A stretch of DNA of 44,397 nucleotides from Lysobacter sp. Root690. GTDB lineage: Bacteria; Pseudomonadota; Gammaproteobacteria; Xanthomonadales; Xanthomonadaceae. Both the position numbers and the translations under genes were made by a program. How positions within the stretch are numbered: the first letter of the stretch is position 1; the number at the start of each line of letters is the position of its first letter. The notes under the pieces are model-generated. The model saw only the letters and a program-made list of their open reading frames with translations. It was not told the origin of the DNA and did not search any database. Below, piece by piece: positions 28,235 through 36,657 of this stretch. The DNA is taken from contig NZ_LMHM01000012.1 of assembly GCF_001427785.1 (NCBI RefSeq), positions 709,043 to 753,439 of the forward strand. The letters are read 5' to 3'.

Positions 28235-28666
28235 TCAGCCGCAACCCACATCGACGATCACGTTGTTCGCGTCGACATGCACGTTGACCCGACCGTCCAT
28301 GTATTCCTTGGTGATCGCCTGGCCGGGCTTGAGCACGCGCACGGTGTGGCCGCCGGCCTGGGTGCGCGCGCGTTCGACCGTGGCGGTGTCGGCGGTCTTG
28401 CCGACCAGCGCGGCCTTGGCCGCTTCGGCGTTGCAGGTGCGCGGCGCGGGCATGGGATGCGGTTCGCCCACCGCAATGGGTTTAACCGCGGCGCCCTGGT
28501 CGTCGGAACTGGGCGCCGAGCTGGACATTTCGTCGGCGGCGCGTGGGCCGGCGCAGGCGGCCATCGCCAGGGGCAGGGTCGCGGCCAGTACCGCGCCCGA
28601 CAGCATGCGGGCGGCGGGCAGGTTACGAAGGCGCAGCGGGAATAGCGGGCCGATCCGGTTCGACAT
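28235..28666 (-). CDS. I78-type peptidase inhibitor lipoprotein (copy 1)
   Basis: From ATG 28666 (AGGAG site upstream) the product is 143 residues. The signal ends in a lipobox MAAC (Cys 38). A Ser/Pro linker follows, then an inhibitor I78 domain: 'CNAEAAKAALVGK', 'ERARTQAGGHTVRVLKPGQAITKEYMDGRVNVHVD', ending 'IVDVGCG'. I78 family members inhibit serine proteases of the elastase/subtilisin type. The two domain Cys probably form the family disulfide. A second gene of the same family lies 238 bp upstream on the same strand. A periplasmic role against escaped or own secreted proteases is inferred. Confidence 0.85.
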   Translation of the reverse strand: MSNRIGPLFPLRLRNLPAARMLSGAVLAATLPLAMAACAGPRAADEMSSSAPSSDDQGAAVKPIAVGEPHPMPAPRTCNAEAAKAALVGKTADTATVERARTQAGGHTVRVLKPGQAITKEYMDGRVNVHVDANNVIVDVGCG

Positions 28667-28851
28667 GGCGATCTCCTGGGCGACGCCGCGCATGGCGGAA
28701 TGCCTGCGCGGCACGATGGGGCGAGCCTGCACGGGGGTGGCTGTGTCCAGGGTTAACGCGAAAACCCGATCGCGCGATCCGCGACCTCGTTCACAGCGCG
28801 TGCGGGGTTATACGCAACGAGCTGATGCAAACGGCGGCGATACGTGGGCGA

Positions 28852-28877
28852 AACGCACCGATTCGGATCGGTGCGTT
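28852..28877 (-). terminator. Strong hairpin after I78 copy 2
   Basis: A perfect 11-bp stem AACGCACCGAT / ATCGGTGCGTT with a 4-nt loop, 27 bp past the stop of the upstream I78 gene. Only a short T-run follows on the reverse strand (TTT), so it may end or protect that transcript. Confidence 0.6.
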
Positions 28878-28903
28878 CGCGTATGCATTCGAACGAGCGG
28901 AAA

Positions 28904-29209
28904 TCAGCCGCAACGCAGGCCGGTGATCGCGCCGCGTTCGTTGACGTCGATGTTCAGACGGTCCTGCTGGAAGTCCATCGTCGCGGCCATGCCGGGCTTG
29001 AGCACGCGCACCGAGCGGCTGCCGGTTTCGGCGCGGGCGCGCTCGATCGTGGCTTCGTCGGGGGCGCGGCCGATCGCCCAGCGCGCGGCTTCGGCGTTGC
29101 AGCTGGCCGGGCTGACGTTGGTCGGCGGAATCGGCGTCGCGCACGCGGCCAGGGCGAGGCTCAGCGCGGCGATCGGAAGGGCGGTGCGAAGGACGGTGTT
29201 CGGGGACAT
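28904..29209 (-). CDS. I78-type peptidase inhibitor lipoprotein (copy 2)
   Basis: A 101-residue lipoprotein from ATG 29209 (AGGAG site upstream). Its signal is 'MSPNTVLRTALPIAALSLAL' with lipobox LAAC (Cys 23). The I78 domain 'CNAEAARWAIGRAPDEATIERARAETGSRSVRVLKPG' (in two parts: CNAEAARWAIG and TIERARAETGSRSVRVLKPG) continues with 'DFQQDRLNIDVNERGAITGLRCG'. The 'DxRLNIDV' stretch is closer to the family consensus than in copy 1. The two copies share the domain and order but differ in linker and sequence, so they are an old duplication. The open frame upstream to 29377 has no signal peptide and is ignored. Confidence 0.87.
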   Translation of the reverse strand: MSPNTVLRTALPIAALSLALAACATPIPPTNVSPASCNAEAARWAIGRAPDEATIERARAETGSRSVRVLKPGMAATMDFQQDRLNIDVNERGAITGLRCG

Positions 29210-29485
29210 GGCGATGCTCCTGACGGCTCGGCGGATCGGTGCCGCGAGCCTGCGGGCGGCGGCGTGTGCGGCGCATGAAGGCCGGGGCGCGCAGTGTAAC
29301 GGGGCGATGCGACACGGCGATGGACGCGAATTGGCGGGATGCGCGGTGTGTTCATGCGCGGGTGTGGTGCGGAGCAATCACAATCAGGTTGGTGTCGACG
29401 ATTCGTCGGTGTGGTGTCGGTGTCGTCGTCGGCGATTGTGATTACGTCTGCATTGCGGGTGGTGGCGTCGTGGTCGTCATGGCGC

Positions 29486-29570
29486 GGTCGCGGCTTGCGC
29501 CGCTCCTACAGGTAGCCGCCCGACCTTCGCATTGTGTGTATCTCCCTGTAGGAGCGGCGCGAGCCGTGAC
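29486..29570. repeat. GTAG-type REP pair, facing arms
   Basis: GGTCGCGGCTTGCGCCGCTCCTAC at 29486-29509 and GTAGGAGCGGCGCGAGCCGTGAC at 29548-29570 are two complementary arms 38 nt apart, so the order is opposite to that at 5079-5303 (here the CTAC end comes first). It lies in the gap between the I78 copy 2 and mrfB genes (29210-29621), which holds no gene. Confidence 0.8.
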
Positions 29571-29621
29571 CACGTTGCGACAGATCGCGTCGCCATTACG
29601 AGATCGCGACTCGTGCCAGCG

Positions 29622-30914
29622 CTACACCGAAGCCAACGCGCGCTCGTCGTAAGCCTCGATCAACTTGAGCATTAGCTGCGCCAAGGTCACCACGTCCTGA
29701 TGGTTATGCGCCGCGACCCGCCGCAGCAACGCCGACGATCCTCCGCGCAGGTAATGCAGCCACGCCGCCGGCGCCTGCGAACCGGGCAGGTCGTCCTCGC
29801 GCACGATGTGCAGCAATTCGCGCTCCATCGTCGCCAGCCGGCAGTTTTCCCACACGCCGCGGTACATCCGCCGGGTCGGGAACAGCAGGTCGACGTGATC
29901 CAGGCCGCTCAGCGGATTGGCGATGCGCGCCAGCCGGTAGCGCGTGTTCAACAGCGGCGTGTCGTAGCAGCGGCCGTTGTAGCTCGACAGCACCGTGCCC
30001 GGTTCGATCCACTGGGCGAACGCGCGCAGCATCGCCGGTTCGGCCGACAGGGTGGAGATCATCAACTGGCGGATGCGCAAGCCGTCGCCGAGTTGCGCGT
30101 CGTGATACCAGTCGGCGGCGCCGATCATGAAGGCGCGGGTGCCGGTGCCGCCGGCCAGGCCGGTGGTTTCGGTGTCGAAGAACAGCAGGCGACGCGGGTC
30201 GAGTGCGTCGTCGGGGCGCTTGGCGAACGCCAGCGGCAGCGATCGCGCGGGCGCCGGCAGCGGCAGATGCGCCTGGATCAGGTGCAGGCCGGGGGCGATT
30301 TCTTCGCCTGGTAGTGATCGCTCGGCGGGCAGGGCGCGCAGGTTGCTGTTGGGTAAGAGATTCGCGTTGCTCGAATGCCCGGGGACCGGTCGCGGGAATG
30401 TGCGGGCCGGCGGGGGCTGTGGCGCTGCCGCTGCGTTGGTCGGCGTGGTCGGGGCGGTGGGTTTGCGTTCGCGCAACGCGATCAGACGGCGCAGTGCGTC
30501 GATGTCGGTGCGCGAAGAGCGAATCTCCCCCAACCCCTCTTTTCCAAAGAGGGGGGTGCTTGCGTCGCGGCTGGGCGATGCGACGGTGGGCGTAAGCGAA
30601 TGCGCTTCGGGTGAGGCTGCATCGACGGATGAGGGCGAAGAGCGAATCTCCCCCAACCCCTCTTTTCCAAAGAGGGGAGTGCTTGCGTCATGATGGCTGG
30701 GGGATGCAGCCTCTTTCGGCGAGGTATGAGCAACGATGTCGCGACCTGCGACTTCGCTGCGACACTCCGCATCCGACGCACCCGCTGGTCTCCCCTCTTT
30801 GGAAAAGAGGGGCCGGGGGAGATTCGCTTTTCCGTCCGGCGCAGACGCGACTTCCGCCTCCGCGCGCCCAGCCTGCCGCTGCAACGCACGCAATTTGGCT
30901 AGCGTCAGACTCAT
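29622..30914 (-). CDS. mrfB: MrfB/YprB-like RNase H-fold 3'-5' exonuclease with repeat-derived insertions
   Basis: A 430-residue protein. The C-terminal half is a YprB-type DEDD exonuclease domain: 'LLFFDTETTGLAGGTGTRAFMIG' (read as D247-T-E249 plus the GTGTRAF segment), 'LSSYNGRCYDTPLL', 'HVDLLFPTRRMYRG' and 'AHNHQDVVTLAQL', giving the D-E-D-D acidic set. The N-terminal ~240 residues are low-complexity. Three stretches are translated intergenic repeats: 29-42 (inverted copy), 76-93 and 117-134; the last two both contain ASTPLFGKEGLGEIRSS. The gene follows the helicase gene with an ATGA overlap. In Bacillus the same pair (MrfA/MrfB, formerly YprA/YprB) repairs mitomycin C lesions. The exonuclease motif set is intact. 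Confidence 0.85.
   Translation of the reverse strand: MSLTLAKLRALQRQAGRAEAEVASAPDGKANLPRPLFSKEGRPAGASDAECRSEVAGRDIVAHTSPKEAASPSHHDASTPLFGKEGLGEIRSSPSSVDAASPEAHSLTPTVASPSRDASTPLFGKEGLGEIRSSRTDIDALRRLIALRERKPTAPTTPTNAAAAPQPPPARTFPRPVPGHSSNANLLPNSNLRALPAERSLPGEEIAPGLHLIQAHLPLPAPARSLPLAFAKRPDDALDPRRLLFFDTETTGLAGGTGTRAFMIGAADWYHDAQLGDGLRIRQLMISTLSAEPAMLRAFAQWIEPGTVLSSYNGRCYDTPLLNTRYRLARIANPLSGLDHVDLLFPTRRMYRGVWENCRLATMERELLHIVREDDLPGSQAPAAWLHYLRGGSSALLRRVAAHNHQDVVTLAQLMLKLIEAYDERALASV
30512..30566 (+). repeat. G/C-tract palindromic element inside mrfB, copy 1
   Basis: 55 nt containing CCCCTCTTTTCCAAAGAGGGG. It differs from the copy at 30635-30689 at one position. It is read in frame in mrfB (residues 117-134). 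Confidence 0.95.
30635..30689 (+). repeat. G/C-tract palindromic element inside mrfB, copy 2
   Basis: Direct copy of 30512-30566, offset by 123 bp (41 codons), so it is read in the same frame (residues 76-93). Confidence 0.95.
30789..30830 (-). repeat. G/C-tract palindromic element inside mrfB, inverted copy 3
   Basis: TCCCCTCTTTGGAAAAGAGGGG continued by CCGGGGGAGATTCGC, inverted relative to the other two copies. It is translated as part of residues 29-42 ('NLPRPLFSKEG'). Confidence 0.9.
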
Positions 30915-33403
30915 GCGAGGTCGCCGTCATCGTCGCGCCCGCTCAACAAGCGCAGCACCTGCAAGGCCAGCGACCGCGGCGTCGCCTGTTCGCGGTTTTC
31001 GTCGGCGGCCAGCACCGGGCCGACGCAGGCCGGGCAGCCGGCGCGGCAGTCGCAGCGTTCGACCAGTTCCAGCGCGCGTCCGACCAGTTCGGCCTGACGC
31101 AGCCACAACGGCTCGCTCAAGCCCACGCCGCCGGGGAAGTTGTCGTACAGGTACACGGTCGGCACGAACTGCTGCACTTCCAGCATCGCCACCGGGCCGC
31201 CGAGCGGCGCTTCGTGTTCGCCGCCGCGCAACTGGCCGCGGCCGTTCGCGTCCTGGGTCGCGAACCAGGCGCCGTCGCCGTTGCCGACCGACTTCTGCAG
31301 GTCGCGCGCATCGGCCATCACCGCGACCGTGGCGACGATGTGCAACGCATGCGCGGCGCCGAGGAAGCCGTCCAGCGCATCGTGCTTGGAGCCGAAGCGC
31401 GACAGCAGCACGCCCTGCGGCAACTGCCACCACACCGCGGTCGTATGCAATTCCTGATCGGGCAGATTGACCGGCCCGTAGCCTATGCTTTCGTGGGTGT
31501 AGTAACGGATCTTCTTGTAACCGGCCACGCGCCGGACCACATGCACTTCGCCGTGATGACTGTCGCCGCGGCCGGCCTCGCCGCCGTCGAAACGTTCGAG
31601 CACCTTGAGCTTGGTGTAGTCGATCGAGTCGGTGTAGTAGTCGACGTGGGTGCGGGTCACGTAGGCCTTGCGGCCGTCCCAATCCAGCCGTTCGACCTGA
31701 TACGGCACCGACTGGATCATGTGGATCGCGCCTTCGTACAGGGTCAGCGCGGCGGCCGAGTAATCGACCTCGGCGATGATGACCTGGCGCCCGTCGCTGC
31801 GATCAACTACGACGAAGTTGCCGTCGGCGACCGAGCGCAGGCTGACCGCATTGGCCGGGTAGCTGTCGGCGATCCATTCCCAGCGCTCGCCTTCGCGATG
31901 GACCACGCCGGTTTCGGCCAATGCTTCGAGAAACACTTCCGGGTCGATCGGGCCGAAGTTCTCGCCATGCTGGAACGGCAGTTCGAATGCGGCGCAACGG
32001 ATGTGATCGAACAGGATCAGCGGCTGGTCGGGCGCGATGCGCGCATGCTCGGGCGAGGCGTCGGCGAAGAAGTCCGGATGCCGCACCACGTACTGATCGA
32101 GCGGTTGCGAACTGGCGACCATGATGCCAAGCGAAGGCTGCTGGCGCCGTCCGGCGCGGCCGAAGCGCTGCCAGGTGGCCGCGACCGAGCCCGGGTAGCC
32201 GTTGAGCACGACCACGTCGAGACTGCCGATGTCCACGCCGAGCTCCAGCGCCGAGGTCGAGACGATGCCGTCGATGCGGCCGTCGCGCATCGCGCGTTCG
32301 GCCTCGCGGCGCTCGCTCGGCAGATAACCGCCGCGGTAGGCGCGGATGCGCGCGGGTTTGCGCGGGTCGTGATCGAACACGTCCTTGAGGTACTTGGTCA
32401 GCACTTCGACCATCAGCCGGGTCTGGGCGAAGATCAGCGTCTTCAACCCGGCCTTGATCGCGATGCGCGCGATCCGGTTGCTCTGCGAGCGCGCCGACGC
32501 GCGCAGGCCCAGGTCGGCGTTGACCACCGGCGGGTTCCACAGCAGCACGTGCTTGTCGCCGGTGGGCGCGCCCGAATCGAGGATCGCGCGCACCGGTTGT
32601 TCGATCAGCGCTTCGGCATGGGCCTTGGGATTGCCGATCGTCGCCGAGCACAGGATGAATTGCGGGGTGACGCCGTAGAACGCGCAGATCCGCTGCAGCC
32701 GCCGCAGCACCCCGGCGACGTGGCTGCCGAACACGCCGCGGTAGGTGTGGATCTCGTCGATCACGATGTAGCGCAGGTTCTCGAAGAACTGCGCCCACTT
32801 GGTGTGATGCGGCAGGATCGCCTGATGCAGCATGTCGGGATTGGACACGACGATGTCGCCGTGCAGGCGGATCGCCTGGCGCGCGTCGCCTGGGGTGTCG
32901 CCGTCGAAGGTGAAGGCCTTGACTCCGAGGTCGCCGGCGCGGTTGAGCTCGAGCAATTCGGCGACCTGATCCTGGGCCAGCGCCTTGGTCGGAAACAGGT
33001 ACAGCGCCTTGGCGCCGCGGGTCATCGCCGCGGCCACCACCGGCAAGGTGTAGCACAGCGATTTGCCCGAGGCGGTCGGGGTGACCACGGCGACGTGTTC
33101 GCCAGCTTGGGTCGCGTCCCAGGCTTCGGCCTGGTGGCTGTAGAGGCGGTCGATGCCGCGCGCGCGCAGCGCGGCCTTGAGCGATTCGGGCAAGTCCTCC
33201 GGCAACGGCGCGTAGCGGCCTTCGCGCCCGGGGATGGTGAAACTGCCGGTGATGCGGTCGCGATAGCGGCGTTGCAGGCGTTCGGCCAATGCGCCGCCGT
33301 GGCGGGCGTCGATGGCCTCCTCGCTGTCGCTGCGGGCCAGCGCGCGGGCCGCGGCGGGCGAGGGGACGAGATCGCGCGAGGACGGATCGATCAGGGCGGA
33401 CAT
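30911..33403 (-). CDS. mrfA: MrfA/YprA-like DEAH-box helicase with C-terminal four-Cys domain
   Basis: An 830-residue superfamily 2 helicase. Walker A 'TPTASGKS' is at 108-115, the DEIH box at 216-219, 'CSATIGNP' is motif III, 'ALELGVDIGSLDVVVLNGYPG' and 'QRFGRAGRRQQ' are motifs V and VI. The C-terminal MrfA/DUF1998-type region ends in C784-D-C786-R-A-G-C790-P-A-C793, the four-Cys metal site of YprA/MrfA. In Bacillus MrfA this helicase and the MrfB exonuclease act in one mitomycin repair pathway independent of UvrABC. Here the gene directly precedes mrfB with overlapping stop and start codons. No LexA-type site was recognised upstream. Confidence 0.9.
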   Translation of the reverse strand: MSALIDPSSRDLVPSPAAARALARSDSEEAIDARHGGALAERLQRRYRDRITGSFTIPGREGRYAPLPEDLPESLKAALRARGIDRLYSHQAEAWDATQAGEHVAVVTPTASGKSLCYTLPVVAAAMTRGAKALYLFPTKALAQDQVAELLELNRAGDLGVKAFTFDGDTPGDARQAIRLHGDIVVSNPDMLHQAILPHHTKWAQFFENLRYIVIDEIHTYRGVFGSHVAGVLRRLQRICAFYGVTPQFILCSATIGNPKAHAEALIEQPVRAILDSGAPTGDKHVLLWNPPVVNADLGLRASARSQSNRIARIAIKAGLKTLIFAQTRLMVEVLTKYLKDVFDHDPRKPARIRAYRGGYLPSERREAERAMRDGRIDGIVSTSALELGVDIGSLDVVVLNGYPGSVAATWQRFGRAGRRQQPSLGIMVASSQPLDQYVVRHPDFFADASPEHARIAPDQPLILFDHIRCAAFELPFQHGENFGPIDPEVFLEALAETGVVHREGERWEWIADSYPANAVSLRSVADGNFVVVDRSDGRQVIIAEVDYSAAALTLYEGAIHMIQSVPYQVERLDWDGRKAYVTRTHVDYYTDSIDYTKLKVLERFDGGEAGRGDSHHGEVHVVRRVAGYKKIRYYTHESIGYGPVNLPDQELHTTAVWWQLPQGVLLSRFGSKHDALDGFLGAAHALHIVATVAVMADARDLQKSVGNGDGAWFATQDANGRGQLRGGEHEAPLGGPVAMLEVQQFVPTVYLYDNFPGGVGLSEPLWLRQAELVGRALELVERCDCRAGCPACVGPVLAADENREQATPRSLALQVLRLLSGRDDDGDLA

Positions 33404-33552
33404 GGCGGCGACGGCAGGGGCGGAGTCTCGTTGTACGCGACGGCGATCTCAGTGTGTGAGACGGTGCCGTGCCGGATCGGTGGCGATACGGCGGCGGTGC
33501 GCGCGGGTCGGGTCCCGCGGCCGGGGATACTCATGCTGAAGGAGACAGGACG

Positions 33553-34047
33553 TTGAGCGAATCGGAAACGCGGCACCGGGTGGTGTACACCGAGGCGATG
33601 GTGCGCGACGCGGTGCGCACCTTCGTATGGCGGCGGGTGGTCGTCGCCGAGAAGGGCTTGTGGCTCGCCGCGTCGGCCTTGCTCGTGTTCGTGGCGTTCC
33701 TGCTGTGGCGCGGGGATCGGGGCTGGCTGGTGGGCGCGCTGAGCATCGTCGTGCTGTTGCCGCCGCTGTTGCTGGCGGTGGTGTGGCGCGTGCACCACCG
33801 CAATACGGTGGGCAAGTTCCGCAACCTGCCGGCGCCCGAGGCGACCTTCGTGTTCGCCGAGGATGGTCTGGCGATCGAATCCGGGGTCGGCTCGGCGTCG
33901 ATCCCGTGGGCTAGCCTGGTCGAAGTCTGGGAGCGGCCGGGTTACTGGATGCTGTTCACTTCCAAGGCGCAGTTCCTGACGTTGCCGGTAGGGGATTTGT
34001 CCGAGGATGATCTGGCGCTGTTGCGGCGGCGGTTGGAGAAGGTTTAG
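33553..34047 (+). CDS. YcxB-like membrane protein
   Basis: A 164-residue protein from TTG 33553, which has a strong AAGGAG site 8 nt upstream; the nearest ATG in the frame is far into the conserved part. It has two membrane helices (about 36-75), then a C-terminal soluble domain of YcxB type: 'ATFVFAEDGLAIESGVGSASIPWASLVEVWERPGYWMLFTSKAQFLTLPVGDL' (core 'IPWASLVEVWERPGYWMLF'), resembling a PH-like fold. Function unknown; the family is widespread and uncharacterised. It starts 149 bp from, and divergent to, mrfA. Confidence 0.8.
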   Translation: MSESETRHRVVYTEAMVRDAVRTFVWRRVVVAEKGLWLAASALLVFVAFLLWRGDRGWLVGALSIVVLLPPLLLAVVWRVHHRNTVGKFRNLPAPEATFVFAEDGLAIESGVGSASIPWASLVEVWERPGYWMLFTSKAQFLTLPVGDLSEDDLALLRRRLEKV

Positions 34048-34102
34048 TCGCGCTGGCGCGGTTGGAACTCGGGATTCTGGAAGAACTTTGCCGAGTTTGT
34101 TT

Positions 34103-34222
34103 TTGCTCGTCATTCCCGCGAAGGCGGGAATCCAGAGACTTCAGAGTCATGCCTGGGTGAAGCCCTGGATATTCGGCTTCGCCGAAGTAAAGCAGAGCCC
34201 GCCTTCGCGGGAATGACGAGCA
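34103..34222 (+). repeat. CCCGCGAAGGCGGG-type inverted repeat element
   Basis: The left arm TCATTCCCGCGAAGGCGGGAA and a right arm CCCGCCTTCGCGGGAATGACGAGC, as at 10103-10196, but the right part holds extra bases with their own small hairpin (TTCGGCTTCGCCGAA). Between the YcxB-like and YegD genes (34048-34339), where no gene is seen. Confidence 0.85.
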
Positions 34223-34339
34223 AGAGCACGTGCGCCATACCGACCCGCACCCTTCGAGTAGACCGCAACCAATCCAAAGTTCAGGTCCAGCGCCACCACA
34301 CCGAGTATCCTTGCGCGCCGCACCCAGCCCCCTAGCGTC

Positions 34340-35788
34340 ATGAAGATCGGCATCGATTTCGGCACCAGCTACTCCGCCGCCGCCGCGGTGATCGACGGCG
34401 CGGTGCGCACCGTCGCCTTCGGCGAGGAACGCCAGTTCCGCACCACGGTGTATTTCCCCGAGGCCGTGCCCGACCCGAGTCAGTTCGAACTGACCGATGC
34501 GCTCGAGGCCGAAGTCGATAGCCTGGTACGCAACGCGCGCGGCGCCCAGACTCGCGCGCTCAACGAAGCCCAGGCGCGGCGCGAGCAAGCCGCGCGCCTG
34601 CCCGCCGATCAGCGCGAAGCCGCGTTGGCGCTGATCCTGGCCCCGGCGCAGCGTTCGGAAACCGACCTGCGTCGCGACGCCATCCGCGCGGTGCGCCGGC
34701 AGTGGCTGGAGCAGCAGGTGCGCGAGGCGCGCGCCTCGGCGGCGAGCCTGCAGAACGCGGTCTACGGCGAGGACGCGGTCGAGGCTTACCTGAGCGAAGG
34801 CTTCGGCAACTTGGTGCAGTCGCCCAAGTCGATGCTGGGGTATCAGCTCGCGCCGCATGTGCGCCAGACCATCGTCGGCATCGCCGGCTACATCCTCGAA
34901 CACATCCGCCTGAGCGCGAGCCAGCAGCTCGGCGCCAACGTGCGTTCGGCGGTGCTCGGCCGGCCGGTCCAGTTCCGCAGCTCGCTCGGCGCGGCCGGCG
35001 GCGACCAGGCGCTGGCGATCCTGACCGAAGCTGCGGCCGGTGCCGGTTTCGACGAGGTCGAATTTCTCGAAGAACCGGTCGCCGCGGCGCTGGGCTATCA
35101 CGCGCAGAGCGCGCATCGTCATCGCACCTTGGTGGTCGACATCGGTGGCGGCACCACCGACATCACCCTGGCCGAAGTCGGCGGCGCGCAGGCACCTGTG
35201 GTGCTCGGTTCCTGGGGCATCGCGCGCGGCGGCGTCGACGTCGATCTGTCGCTGAGCCTGTCGCGGTTCATGCCGTTGTTCGGCAAGGGCGCGACCCGCG
35301 TGCCCGCGCATCATTTCGTCGAAGCCGCGACCGTGCACGACGTGGTCCGGCAGCGCGATTTCCAGCGCCGCGACGCCTATCGCGAAGTCGACGCGCCGTT
35401 CGGCCCGCGTCTGATCGCGCTGCAGCAGACCGGCAACACCACGCGCCTGAGCCGGGCGGTGGAATCGACCAAGATCGTATTGAGCAGCGCCTCGGACAGC
35501 CGCGCCGAACTCGACTACATCGAGCGCGGCCTGGCCCTGGCCTCCAGCGCCGACGATCTGGCCCGCGCCGCCGATCCGTTCCTGGGCTATCTGACCGAAC
35601 TGCTGGCCGAGGTCGGCGCGCAGATCGGCGAACCGCCCGCGGCGGTGTTCCTGACCGGCGGCATGTCGCGCGCGCCGTACGTGCGCGAAGCGGTGCGCCG
35701 CTGTTTCCCGCAGGCGAAGCAGGTGGCCGGCGACGCGTCGCTGGGCGTGGTGTCGGGTTTGGCGTTCGCGGCGGCGCGGGCGGGCTAA
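34340..35788 (+). CDS. yegD: Hsp70-family protein, YegD-like
   Basis: A 482-residue protein of the DnaK-like actin-fold ATPases. Phosphate 1 motif 'IGIDFGTSYSAAA' at 3-15, phosphate 2 'VVDIGGGTTDITLAEVG' (about 267-283), adenosine motif 'FLTGGMSRAPYV' (about 437-448). It ends after the nucleotide-binding domain: there is no DnaK-type peptide-binding domain. The length and insert 'NEAQARREQAARLPADQREAALAL' (60-90 region) match E. coli YegD. The helical insertion near 60-135 is typical of YegD. Client proteins unknown. Its ATG follows a GC-rich leader; DUF938 gene follows 63 bp later. Confidence 0.9.
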   Translation: MKIGIDFGTSYSAAAAVIDGAVRTVAFGEERQFRTTVYFPEAVPDPSQFELTDALEAEVDSLVRNARGAQTRALNEAQARREQAARLPADQREAALALILAPAQRSETDLRRDAIRAVRRQWLEQQVREARASAASLQNAVYGEDAVEAYLSEGFGNLVQSPKSMLGYQLAPHVRQTIVGIAGYILEHIRLSASQQLGANVRSAVLGRPVQFRSSLGAAGGDQALAILTEAAAGAGFDEVEFLEEPVAAALGYHAQSAHRHRTLVVDIGGGTTDITLAEVGGAQAPVVLGSWGIARGGVDVDLSLSLSRFMPLFGKGATRVPAHHFVEAATVHDVVRQRDFQRRDAYREVDAPFGPRLIALQQTGNTTRLSRAVESTKIVLSSASDSRAELDYIERGLALASSADDLARAADPFLGYLTELLAEVGAQIGEPPAAVFLTGGMSRAPYVREAVRRCFPQAKQVAGDASLGVVSGLAFAAARAG

Positions 35789-35851
35789 GGTAGGCGTCCG
35801 GCCCGCGCCATGGCGCCGGGCCTGAGTCCATCGAGAGACACCGTCATCGCC

Positions 35852-36484
35852 ATGAAACCGCATTCCCCTTCCTGCGAGCGCAACCGCGAACCGATCTTGG
35901 TGGTGTTGCGCGAACACTTCGCCGATCGCCGTCATGTGCTCGAGATCGGCAGCGGTACCGGTCAGCACGCGGTGCATTTCGCCGCGGCGATGCCGTGGCT
36001 GGTGTGGCAGTGTTCGGACGGCGCGCAGTATTTGCCGGGCATCAGAGCGTGGCTGGATGAAGCGCGCTTGCCGAATACGCCGGCGGCGATCGAGTTGCAG
36101 GCGGTGACGGCGCCACGGGCCGGATTCTCGCCGCAGCCGGTGTTGCCGGGTGCGGGCGACGACGGCGCGGTCGGTTTCGATGCGGTATTCAGCGCCAATA
36201 CCCTGCACATCATGGGATGGCCGCAGGTCGAGGCCTTGTTCGCCGGCCTGGACGCGGTGTTGGCCAAAGACGCCACGGTCGTGGTGTACGGGCCGTTCAA
36301 TTACGGCGGGCAGTTCAGCAGCGACAGCAATCGCGAATTCGATGGGTGGTTGAAGGCGCGCGATCCGGTGTCGGGGGTGCGCGATTTCGAGGCGGTGGAT
36401 GGGCTGGCCGCGGGGATCGGTCTGCGATTGGTGGCGGATGTGGCGATGCCGGCGAATAACCGGTGTCTGGTCTGGCGCAGATAA
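35852..36484 (+). CDS. DUF938 family methyltransferase-like protein
   Basis: A 210-residue cytosolic protein with a SAM-binding motif: 'VLEIGSGTGQHAVHFAAAMP' (about 30-49). The start 'SPSCERNREPILVVLREHF' and 'FSANTLHIMGWPQVEALF', 'VVYGPFNYGGQFSSDSNREFDGWL' are the marks of DUF938. ATG 35852 is preferred over the upstream 35810 because the family begins at 'KPHSPSCERNREP'. The substrate is unknown. It lies 63 bp after yegD and may be in its transcript. Confidence 0.88.
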   Translation: MKPHSPSCERNREPILVVLREHFADRRHVLEIGSGTGQHAVHFAAAMPWLVWQCSDGAQYLPGIRAWLDEARLPNTPAAIELQAVTAPRAGFSPQPVLPGAGDDGAVGFDAVFSANTLHIMGWPQVEALFAGLDAVLAKDATVVVYGPFNYGGQFSSDSNREFDGWLKARDPVSGVRDFEAVDGLAAGIGLRLVADVAMPANNRCLVWRR

Positions 36485-36580
36485 ACCTTGCGGGCGCGCA
36501 GGCTTGAGCCGTGTCCATTCAGCGCCCCGCTTGGTCAGGTCGGCGTAGGCAATGCCATTGGCATTGGCATTGGCCTGCGA

Positions 36581-36657
36581 CATTGCGCTGAAGTCTCTGG
36601 ATCCCCGCTTTCGCGGGGATGGCGGGCAAAGGGCATCGCCGTTACTGCGAAGTGCTT
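36581..36657 (+). repeat. REP-containing direct repeat, copy 1
   Basis: 77-bp unit beginning CATTGCGCTGAAGTCTCTGG with the hairpin CCCCGCTTTCGCGGGG, repeated at 36725-36801 with few changes. Just before it is a CATTGG hexamer repeated three times (36556-36573). No gene lies in 36485-36811. Confidence 0.85.

Noticed and set aside
30611-33556. 981-residue forward open frame opposite mrfA/mrfB
   Set aside because: Antisense shadow of the helicase and exonuclease genes.
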